The notes under the pieces: model-generated
What the model saw: only the letters and a program-made list of their open reading frames with translations
Told to the model about the DNA's origin: nothing
The model's database searches: none
NCBI GenBank assembly: GCA_964400165.1
Contig: CAYNSX010000004.1
Coordinates: 7,897 to 71,896 of the forward strand
Length of the DNA: 64,000 nucleotides
Direction: 5' to 3'
Source: CAYNSX01 sp964400165
GTDB taxonomy: Bacteria > Armatimonadota > Hebobacteria > CAYNSX01
Position numbers and translations under genes: made by a program
In this document: piece by piece, positions 31,938 through 39,095 of the stretch
Layout of the letters: every line of letters starts with the position of its first letter
Numbering within the stretch: the first letter of the stretch is position 1

Positions 31938-33154
31938 GTGAGCCCGCCCGCGCCGAACTCGACCAATTGAGCCAGGCCTGCATCCACTGCGGGCTGTGCT
32001 TGGAGGCGTGCCCGACCTACCGCGTCCTGGGCTCGGAGATGGACTCGCCGCGCGGGCGCATTTATCTGATGCGCGCCGTCCTGCATGACGAATTGCAGCC
32101 GACCGCGACGGTGCAGAAACACCTCGACCGTTGCGTCGGCTGCCGGGCGTGCGAACCGGCGTGTCCGTCGGGGATGCAATACGGGCGATTGCTCGAGGGG
32201 TTCCGCGCCGCGGTGTCGGAACCGGCGCGACCGCGCGGCTGGCGGCGGACAGTGGTGCGCGCGCTGATTCGGACGGTGCTGCCGCACCCCGCCCGCTTGC
32301 GCCGGGCGCTGGCGTGGGGCGCGTTCGCTCGCGCGATCGCGCGCCTGTTCAAGCGCCGCGGGCCGCTGCCGCTGGCGCTTGATTCGCTGCCGCAGCCGCA
32401 GGCGCGACTGCCGCTGCCGGAGACGACATACGCGGGAGGCGCGCGCGGGCGCGTCGGGTTCTTGCGCGGCTGCGCGATGTCCGTGCTGTTCCCGGCCGTG
32501 AATGCCGATACCGTGCGCGTCCTCGCCGCGGCGGGCTACGCGGTCGTGACGCCGCCGCAGCAGGGCTGCTGCGGCGCGCTGGCCGCGCATGACGGCGATC
32601 ACGCGGGCGCGGCGCAGTTCGCGCGGGCGCTGATCGCGGCGTTCCCGACCGACTTGGAATGCATCGTGACGAACTCCGCCGGCTGCGGCGCCGCTATGAA
32701 ACAATACGGCCACCTGCTCGGCGATGAGGACGGCGCCCGGTTCGCCGCCACGGTGCGCGATGTCAGCGAAGTGCTGGTCGATACTCCGTTGCCGCTCGTC
32801 GAGCGGAAACAGCGCGTCGCCTACTACGACCCCTGCCACCTGAAGAACGGCCAGGGCATCACAAAGCAACCGCGGGCGCTGCTGCGAGCGGCGCCGGGCG
32901 TGGAATTGGTCGAACTCGGCGCGCTCGGCTGCTGCGGCGGCGCCGGCGCCTACTTCCTGACGCAGCCCGGACTCTCGCAATCGCTGCTCGATGCGCTGAT
33001 GGACTGCGTCGCCGAGGCGAAGCCCGATGTTGTCGTCACCGGCAACCCGTCGTGCCTGCTGCAGTTGCAGAAAGGGGTGGCCCAGCGCGGCCTGACCATC
33101 CCCGTCCAGCACCTCGCCGAGTTCCTGGCTGAATCGCTTTCGACAGACCCTTGA
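31934..33154 (+). CDS. glcF: Glycolate oxidase iron-sulfur subunit GlcF
   Basis: This 406-residue protein has two 4Fe-4S ferredoxin motifs: CIHCGLCLEACP (about residue 15-26) and CVGCRACEPACP (about residue 67-78). Two CCG domains follow, with PPQQGCCGALAAHDGD and, further on, DPCHLKNGQG and LGCCGGAGAYFLTQP. These are the standard electron-transfer and heterodisulfide-reductase-like domains of GlcF. It ends the glcDEF operon. After its stop an AT-richer stretch begins and leads into the restriction-modification genes. Confidence 0.93.
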   Translation: MSEPARAELDQLSQACIHCGLCLEACPTYRVLGSEMDSPRGRIYLMRAVLHDELQPTATVQKHLDRCVGCRACEPACPSGMQYGRLLEGFRAAVSEPARPRGWRRTVVRALIRTVLPHPARLRRALAWGAFARAIARLFKRRGPLPLALDSLPQPQARLPLPETTYAGGARGRVGFLRGCAMSVLFPAVNADTVRVLAAAGYAVVTPPQQGCCGALAAHDGDHAGAAQFARALIAAFPTDLECIVTNSAGCGAAMKQYGHLLGDEDGARFAATVRDVSEVLVDTPLPLVERKQRVAYYDPCHLKNGQGITKQPRALLRAAPGVELVELGALGCCGGAGAYFLTQPGLSQSLLDALMDCVAEAKPDVVVTGNPSCLLQLQKGVAQRGLTIPVQHLAEFLAESLSTDP

Positions 33155-33242
33155 CAGGACATCCACAGGATTGGCATACTAATAAAACAAAAGTTTGAAT
33201 ATCGAGACGCATGGAAAGTCTGTACAGTCCGAAGGGAAAGCC

Positions 33243-34184
33243 ATGAGTCGAGAAAAGAACGGCAGAGTTAACAAAGGGCGACGCGAACGCAGCAGATACC
33301 TCTCCCCAATCTATCTGGATGGCATCCTAACAGTCAGAGAGCAGCTTGCGCTCTATGGCTACAAGGTCATCCAACGGAAGACACGGGGACGAAAATTCAT
33401 CGCATTTGGATGGTACGGTGGCAAGTTTTCTCATCTCGATTGGCTCCTGCCGCTGCTGCCCTCGTGTCACCACTACTGCGAACCTTTTGGCGGCTCTGCT
33501 GCGGTTCTGTTGAATCGGCCCCCTTGTCCCGTGGAAACATACAACGATATTGACGGAGAGGTAGTGAATTTCTTCCGAATCCTTCGCAGCCGACCAGAGC
33601 GACTACTCAAGGAGATTGCGCTCACACCCTTTTCCCGGGAAGAGTTCTTCTTTGCCTGCACAACCAATGGTCAGCGCATAACTGACCTTGAGCGTGCAAG
33701 GAGATTCTTCGTTCGCGCACGACAGGTAAGAACGGGACTTGCGCAGAGTGCAAGCCTTGGTCGTTGGGCAAACTGCAAGAACACCACCCGTTCGGGAATG
33801 TCTGGCGTCGTGTCACGATGGCTTGGGAGCGTTGACACTCTGCCATCGGTCGCAGAGAGATTGCTGCGAGTGCAAATCGAGAACCGCCCAGCTGCCGATC
33901 TCGTCAAGCTGTACGATGACAAGGGGACTCTTTTCTACTGTGACCCACCCTATCCCCACGAGGCACGCGGAGATGACAAGGCGTATGGCGCAGAGATGAC
34001 AGACGAAGAGCATGCAGAGCTGTCAGAACTCTTGGTGCGCGCAAGAGGCAAGGTGGCTGTCTCGGGCTACCGTTGCAAGCTTATGGACAAGCTATACAAG
34101 GGATTCCGTCGTATCGATGCTCCAACAAAGCTCTGCCATTCAACCAAGGGACCACGCACCGAATCCCTCTGGATCAACTACTGA
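33243..34184 (+). CDS. DNA N6-adenine methyltransferase, D12 class (Dam-like)
   Basis: This protein of about 313 residues has the D12/MethyltransfD12 motifs: FGWYGGKFSHLDWLLPLLP (SAM-binding F-x-G), YCEPFGGSAAVLLNRPP, YNDIDGEVVNFFRILR, and the catalytic DPPY (GTLFYCDPPYPHEARG). It should methylate adenine N6 in a short target, protecting DNA from a cognate nuclease. ATG 33243 follows AAGGGAAA; an in-frame TTG at 33195 is an alternative. The gene and the next one are clearly lower in GC than glcDEF and the creatininase gene, indicating horizontal transfer. Target sequence cannot be predicted. Confidence 0.9.
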   Translation: MSREKNGRVNKGRRERSRYLSPIYLDGILTVREQLALYGYKVIQRKTRGRKFIAFGWYGGKFSHLDWLLPLLPSCHHYCEPFGGSAAVLLNRPPCPVETYNDIDGEVVNFFRILRSRPERLLKEIALTPFSREEFFFACTTNGQRITDLERARRFFVRARQVRTGLAQSASLGRWANCKNTTRSGMSGVVSRWLGSVDTLPSVAERLLRVQIENRPAADLVKLYDDKGTLFYCDPPYPHEARGDDKAYGAEMTDEEHAELSELLVRARGKVAVSGYRCKLMDKLYKGFRRIDAPTKLCHSTKGPRTESLWINY

Positions 34185-34202
34185 GTTACGACAAGTCCGC
34201 GA

Positions 34203-35288
34203 ATGCCTGATCTGAATCTCGAAGCCGCGCGTGAAGTACTTGAGCGCCTCTTCACCGAAGTGGAGGGCGAACTGCTTGAGGGCACCGTTCCCTCAGTCGA
34301 CCCGCGATTCAACGATGCGATCTCACATGTGTTCAGATCCTCCACTCAATCATACAGAGAGATCCTCCTTGGCTGCATCCTGGCCCGTCTCCAGGACAAG
34401 AGCATCGACATTCACCTCCCCTATGTTGGCCTAGGAGAGAATTCATACCACGGCAGAAAACTGGATGAAGACGTGGTGAATCCATTCCTGCACGCTCACC
34501 AAATCCCAAGCACGCGGGGTGCCTTTCTAGCGGTCTTCCGCAGGTCGGTCAGTTTCGTCCCCGAGACTCGGGAGGGACTGAAAGATACAGCCGGATATGA
34601 TTCCCTGCTCATCCTAATCGACTACCTTGCTCAAGAAGTGGACGATGGAGCGATAGAAAGTTTTCTAAAAGTGCTGTTGGCAAAGTTGGTCGAAGTTCGT
34701 GAGGGTGCACGTATTGAGCTAATCAATCTGCAACGACTGAGCGCGGATCAATATGGCGCATTGATTGACGGGCTCCTGGCAAGACAGAGTGGGGGGAGAT
34801 TTCCAGTCATGCTGGTCGCGGCTGCTTTCGAGGCGCTCCGCGAGAGATTCCACTTGCCCTGGGAGATACAGACACAAGGGATCAATGTAGCGGACCTTCC
34901 ATCGAAGTTCGGTGGAGACATCGTAATCCTGGAAGGTGACAGGACAGTTTTGGCCGCAGAGGTCACCGAACGACGGATCGACAAAGAGCGAGTCGTGGCC
35001 ACGTTTCAGGCCAAAATTGGCCCACAAGGGATTGATGACTACTTGTTCTTTGTCACTGCGGACGTGGATGAGTCAGTGATGCGCCAATCCAGGCAGTACT
35101 TCACCCAAGGTCATGAAGTGAGCTTTGTGCTCATAAAGGGTTGGATTCTCGCAATTTTGCTGACGATCGGCCCTGACGGTCGAAGGGCCTTCAACAATGC
35201 ATTGTTGGAACGGTTGTCAGACTCAACGGTACCCTCTTCGCTGAAGGCCATTTGGAACGAACTGATGGTCGTGCTTACAGAAGTTTGA
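34203..35288 (+). CDS. Candidate type II restriction endonuclease (SacI-like)
   Basis: This 361-residue cytoplasmic protein is placed 18 bases after the adenine methylase. It has a candidate PD-(D/E)xK nuclease segment near residues 235-270 (SKFGGDIVILEGDRTVLAAEVTERRIDKERV). The D of GD and the E of AEVTE fit the catalytic acidic pair, but the usual K is T. This segment resembles the one I recall from SacI-family endonucleases. Position, composition and partner make it the likely cognate nuclease of the methylase, but no strong motif proves it. The N-terminal two thirds is helical and unrecognised. Confidence 0.55.
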   Translation: MPDLNLEAAREVLERLFTEVEGELLEGTVPSVDPRFNDAISHVFRSSTQSYREILLGCILARLQDKSIDIHLPYVGLGENSYHGRKLDEDVVNPFLHAHQIPSTRGAFLAVFRRSVSFVPETREGLKDTAGYDSLLILIDYLAQEVDDGAIESFLKVLLAKLVEVREGARIELINLQRLSADQYGALIDGLLARQSGGRFPVMLVAAAFEALRERFHLPWEIQTQGINVADLPSKFGGDIVILEGDRTVLAAEVTERRIDKERVVATFQAKIGPQGIDDYLFFVTADVDESVMRQSRQYFTQGHEVSFVLIKGWILAILLTIGPDGRRAFNNALLERLSDSTVPSSLKAIWNELMVVLTEV

Positions 35289-35293
35289 CCTCT

Positions 35294-36055
35294 TCAGCTC
35301 CTTGACTTCAGCGCCTCTTTCAACAACTCCACCGTCGCGGCGACATCGGTCTCGATGTAGCGCTCGCCGCGGGCGCGGTCGCCGAGCGTCGGGTCGCCGA
35401 CGACCCCGTTGCCGGTGACCTGCTTCCAGGTCTTGCTCTTGAAGTCTTCCCGCGCCTCGCGGTAGTCGCCGGTGAAGCCGGGCGCGGCCTTGTCCATCTG
35501 CACCAGGCCGCTGTGGAGCGCCAGCATGATCGAGGTCTCGACCTCGCCGGCGTGGGCGCCGGCGGCGCCGGTGCCGATGCCGTCCTTGGCGGCCACCTGA
35601 TAGAAGCGGTCGAAAGCGGTATCGAGGTCAATCAGGTAGTGCACGCGCGCCGGCGCCACCGTCCGGCGCAAGTCGGCGAGCATCGCTTCGAGCGGCGGGA
35701 AGTTGCCGCCGTGCGTCGGCAGCAGGACCAGGTCGGTGAGGCCATGCTGCGCCAGGGTGCGGCAATAATCGGTGACGACGGCCTGCAGCGTTTCGCGGCG
35801 CAGCGAGATGGTGCCGGGGAACTCCATGTGGTGGTCGCTGCAGCCGGCGGCGATGCACGGGGCGACGAACGCCTGGCCCAGCGCCCGCGCCACCCGCTCG
35901 CCGAGCGCCCGGCCGTAGGCGCTGTCGGTCATGGTCGGCAGGTGGGGGCCGTGCTGCTCGTTCGAGCCGACGGGGATCAGGCAGGTGGTCCAGCCGACGG
36001 CAATGCGGGCGGCGATTTCGGGCGAAGTCAGATGTTCCAGCGCGACGGTCTCCAC
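35294..36055 (-). CDS. Creatininase-family hydrolase
   Basis: This protein of about 253 residues has the creatininase metal-site motifs: PVGSNEQHGPHLPTMTD (E-x-H-G-P-H), APCIAAGCSDHHMEFPGTISL, LLPTHGGNFPP and GAAGAHAGEVETSIML. The family comprises divalent-metal amidohydrolases, including creatininase, mycofactocin MftE and other amide-bond hydrolases. The true substrate is unknown. GTG 36055 follows GGGAGGACGCCCC. The longer open frame upstream lacks similarity and overlaps the YjbH-like gene's control region. It is placed right after the restriction-modification island but has normal high GC. Confidence 0.85.
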   Translation of the reverse strand: METVALEHLTSPEIAARIAVGWTTCLIPVGSNEQHGPHLPTMTDSAYGRALGERVARALGQAFVAPCIAAGCSDHHMEFPGTISLRRETLQAVVTDYCRTLAQHGLTDLVLLPTHGGNFPPLEAMLADLRRTVAPARVHYLIDLDTAFDRFYQVAAKDGIGTGAAGAHAGEVETSIMLALHSGLVQMDKAAPGFTGDYREAREDFKSKTWKQVTGNGVVGDPTLGDRARGERYIETDVAATVELLKEALKSRS

Positions 36056-36135
36056 GGGGCGTCCTCCCGGAGGAAGGATACGCACCGCGGCGCGCCGAAA
36101 CAATTGGGCAGCGTCTTCCGGGAAGGGAGTCCCTC

Positions 36136-36813
36136 GTGACACGACCGATTGCACTCGGCCTCGCGGCCCTGATGACCGCCGCCACATTGGCGGCGCCAGC
36201 CCTGGCCAGCCCCAACCTCCTCGGCGCCACCGGGCTGATCCGCACGCCGTCGGCGGATGTCCTGCCGGCCGGCGGCTACAACCTGGGCGGCTTCTTTTCC
36301 GAGAGCAACCCGTTCACGCTCGACACGACCGCGGACACATCGCTGTGGGTTGCGAACTACGGCGTGGAGGGCAATCTCGAACTGGGCATCGTCGGCTTGA
36401 GCAACAGCACGGACATTTTCACGGGGAATGCGAAACTGCTGATCGAGCCGGAGGTGGGCAGCCAAGTGGGGATTGCCGTCGGCGTGTACGACTTCCTGGA
36501 CGAGACCGCCATCACCCCGTATGTCGTCTTCAGCAAATCACTGGTGCCCGGGCACGGGCTGCCGTTCGGCGCCGATGAAGTGTCGGTCGTGCGCCTGCAT
36601 GTCGGCGGGTCGTCCGAGGGAATCTTGCACGGCATCTTCGCCGGCGCCACCGTCGTGGTCGGCCGGCAGTTGATGGGCATGGCGGAGTGGGACGGCGACG
36701 ATTTCAACTTCGGCGGGCGCCTGTTCATCGGCACCAACTTGCGCATCCACGGCTTCTATCTGGGCGGCCCGGAGAACTTCGCCGGCGGCGTGTCCTGGAA
36801 CGGGCGCTTCTAG
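36136..36813 (+). CDS. Outer-membrane protein with YjbH-like N-terminal signature
   Basis: This 225-residue protein has a signal peptide (ALGLAALMTAATLAAPALA). It continues ASPNLLGATGLIRTPSADVLPAGGYNLGGFFSES. The GxTGLIxTPSAxxxPxG pattern starts YjbH-type outer-membrane proteins, and similar sequence occurs in many barrel proteins from diderms. Beta strands alternate through to the end. Length is shorter than E. coli YjbH. GTG 36136 follows GGGAGT. It is divergent from the creatininase gene, and its stop is only a few bases from the stop of the convergent Ig/OstA gene. Confidence 0.7.
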   Translation: MTRPIALGLAALMTAATLAAPALASPNLLGATGLIRTPSADVLPAGGYNLGGFFSESNPFTLDTTADTSLWVANYGVEGNLELGIVGLSNSTDIFTGNAKLLIEPEVGSQVGIAVGVYDFLDETAITPYVVFSKSLVPGHGLPFGADEVSVVRLHVGGSSEGILHGIFAGATVVVGRQLMGMAEWDGDDFNFGGRLFIGTNLRIHGFYLGGPENFAGGVSWNGRF

Positions 36814-36817
36814 CCCC

Positions 36818-38869
36818 TCACAGCCGCGTCGCGATCACTTCGACCCAGAACTTGCTGCCGGCGCCGAACGAGAACCCCTGCCCGACGCCGGTGCCGCCGT
36901 TGGGCGAGTAGTTGGCCACCAGTTCATACAGCCCCAGCCGGTAGGCCAGCGCCACCCGGCTGTCGGTGAAAGTGCCGAGCGACAAGTCCGAATGGCTGAC
37001 CTGGGCGAAAACCCGCCAGCGCGGCGGGGCGCCGCCCGCGCTCGGGAACCGATAGCCCGCCCAGCTGCTGGCAAACAGGTCGGACCGGGTCAGGTCGTAG
37101 GTGGCGTACAACTGCCCCTCCCAGCGCCGCCCCTGCTGTAACCCGAAGGACAGGTCGAGACTCTGCCGCGAGTCAAAGTCGCCGTCCCGGCCCTGCGTCA
37201 CCGAGGTGCGGAAACTGAAGTTGCCGTAGGCGGTGCGCTGCTGATTCGCGCTCGTGCTGCGATAGGCGAGGCCGGCGCGACCGGTGTAGGACTGGCGCAG
37301 GCCGAGGATGTCGAAGTTGGTGAGCCGCGCCGTGACGGCCGTCGTCAGGCGCAGCGCGGAATTGAACTCGACCGACGGGGGCGCCAGCGTCAGCGCGCCG
37401 GTCTCGTGCAGCACCTGCTGCTCGGTTGCTTCCGCGGACGCGTCGGGGTCCTCGGAAAAGCCGGGTGCAACGATGAGCGGCCCGATGCCGACTCCCAGCC
37501 GCCAGCGCGTCCGCAGCCAGCCGCCGAAGAGCGCTCCGCCGGAATCCGCCGACAGTTCGCTCGTCCAGGCCGAGTTGTCGCCGCTCTTCACGGCGCTGCC
37601 GACAAACGAAAAGGTCGTCAATCCGATGCGGCGGGAGAGACCGGCGCTCACCGTGCCCTGGTCGGGGAGTGTCTCGAAGCCGGGGTCGTAACTGATGCCG
37701 AAGTTGCCGTCGGTCTGGTGTTCGAAGCGCTGCCAGTGGGTCCAAAGAAGCGCATGGCGGCCGGTCAGGTCGTCTACCCAGATGCCGCCCTGGCCGCCAT
37801 TCGACAGGCGGTATTGATGCTCGAACTGCACCGACCAGCCGGGGGTCACGAACTCCGGCGAAAAGCCGAACAGGGCCGTGCGTTGGACATGCAGCGCGGT
37901 AATGGCGTCGGTGCCCGCGAACAGATAGAAGGGCAGATCGAGGCCCAACCCGCGGGCGCTGTCGTAACTCAAAATCTGATTGATGTAGCCCGGGTCGAGC
38001 CGCTGCAAGAAGGCGACATGGTAGAGCAGCGACCAGACGCGCCGGCCTTGAATGATGAAGGTCGGGCGCTTGAAGTGCACGCGGTCGCCGACGAAGACAA
38101 TCGCTTCCTTCGCCTCGATCCAGACGGCGGTGCCGGCGGTCTCGAAGCCGCCGAGTTCCTCGACCGGGTCCGGGTCGCGGTCGGTGCGCGTATTGAGGCC
38201 GCGATCGAAAACCCAATGAGACGGATCCGCGCCCGGGTCGTACAGCGTGCCGTAGCCCTGCGCCAGGCGGAAAATGAGGCCGGTCCCGCGCCGGACGCGG
38301 TCCTGCCACTGCACGGTGACGGCGCCGGTCGCCCGCACGACGCCCAGCAGCGCATGACATTCGATCTCGTCGGCCTCGATGACGAAGCCCTCCCACTCGA
38401 GCCGCGCGTGCGGGCCGGCGATGACGACGGCGGCCTGCTCGCTGAAGGCGACGCGGTCGCCCGTGAGGCGCACCACCAGCCGCTCGGCGGGCGGCGGCGC
38501 CTGTTCCTGCGGCACGAATTCGACGGAGGCCTCGCCGGTGATGCCTTCGACTGCGGCGGTGATAACGGCCGTGGCGGGGTAGGCCGGCGCGGTGAGTTCC
38601 GCGCGAGCGACACCGCCCGCGGTGGTGGCGTACGGGGTGATGGTCCCGTGTGAGGCGAGCAGCGAGACGCGCGTGCCGTCCGGCGCCGGCGCGCCGAGCC
38701 CATCGCGCACTTCAACGGTCACGGTGATGCGGGTGGCGCCGTCGGCCGGCGCCGCATCGGTGGACGTGCGCACCAGCACCGAGGCGACTTGGGCGACCGC
38801 CGCCTGCGCGGCGCACAACATCATGCACACAGCGACGGCGCGGGTGCGGCGGACCAGCGACCCCCTCAC
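36818..38869 (-). CDS. Ig-like / OstA-LptA-like / beta-barrel fusion protein
   Basis: This 683-residue exported protein has a signal peptide to about residue 27. An invasin-type BIG_1-like Ig domain follows (about 30-120: TDAAPADGATRITVTVEVRDGLGAPAPDGTRVSL, with VARAELTAPAYPATAVITA). An OstA/LptA-like segment comes next (about 125-260: ERLVVRLTGDRVAFSEQAAVVI, FVIEADEIECHALLGVVRATGAV), where LPS-transport proteins begin. After this come more than 400 residues of beta-strand sequence ending SKFWVEVIATRL, like an LptD-type barrel. The combination suggests an outer-membrane assembly or export role. No Cys pairs of LptD are evident. It follows the secreted-protein operon on the same strand. Confidence 0.72.
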   Translation of the reverse strand: MRGSLVRRTRAVAVCMMLCAAQAAVAQVASVLVRTSTDAAPADGATRITVTVEVRDGLGAPAPDGTRVSLLASHGTITPYATTAGGVARAELTAPAYPATAVITAAVEGITGEASVEFVPQEQAPPPAERLVVRLTGDRVAFSEQAAVVIAGPHARLEWEGFVIEADEIECHALLGVVRATGAVTVQWQDRVRRGTGLIFRLAQGYGTLYDPGADPSHWVFDRGLNTRTDRDPDPVEELGGFETAGTAVWIEAKEAIVFVGDRVHFKRPTFIIQGRRVWSLLYHVAFLQRLDPGYINQILSYDSARGLGLDLPFYLFAGTDAITALHVQRTALFGFSPEFVTPGWSVQFEHQYRLSNGGQGGIWVDDLTGRHALLWTHWQRFEHQTDGNFGISYDPGFETLPDQGTVSAGLSRRIGLTTFSFVGSAVKSGDNSAWTSELSADSGGALFGGWLRTRWRLGVGIGPLIVAPGFSEDPDASAEATEQQVLHETGALTLAPPSVEFNSALRLTTAVTARLTNFDILGLRQSYTGRAGLAYRSTSANQQRTAYGNFSFRTSVTQGRDGDFDSRQSLDLSFGLQQGRRWEGQLYATYDLTRSDLFASSWAGYRFPSAGGAPPRWRVFAQVSHSDLSLGTFTDSRVALAYRLGLYELVANYSPNGGTGVGQGFSFGAGSKFWVEVIATRL

Positions 38870-38879
38870 GGGTCTGCGC

Positions 38880-39095
38880 TTATCGCGGAGCGACGGGGGT
38901 GCGCGTTCCGGGTGTGATGCTCTTGGGGCCGGACGCCGAGGAGATGATTTGCAGCTGCCGCGATCGCTCGCTCGGGAGCGTCAGCGTGTAGGACGGCTGC
39001 TTGCGCAAGTCGATGACCTTGCCGGCGATTCGGTCGTAGAGTTGCAGCCGCACGCCGTCCGGGACGCCGGCCAGTCCGCGCCAATCGAGCGTCAC
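38880..39095 (-). pseudogene. C-terminal Ig-like module of the exported protein at 39092, out of frame
   Basis: This 71-codon frame starts with a GTG overlapping the stop of the 768-residue upstream protein (CGGTGA). It reads VTLDWRGLAGVPDGVRLQLYDRIAGKVIDLRKQPSYTLTLP. The same module ends the M6 protease protein at 41420 (VTLTWSMFQVPAGYALTLTDSVTGARTDLKRAKSYSFTLAP), where it is part of one polypeptide. I therefore infer a one-base frameshift in the GC-rich run at about 39093-39110, real or from sequencing. A separately translated small protein is the alternative. Confidence 0.6.

Noticed and set aside
39093..39095. A second selenocysteine TGA, at the end of the 768-residue exported protein
   Set aside because: Reading through this TGA in the same frame gives unrelated sequence, whereas the overlapping frame gives the conserved module, so a frameshift explains it.
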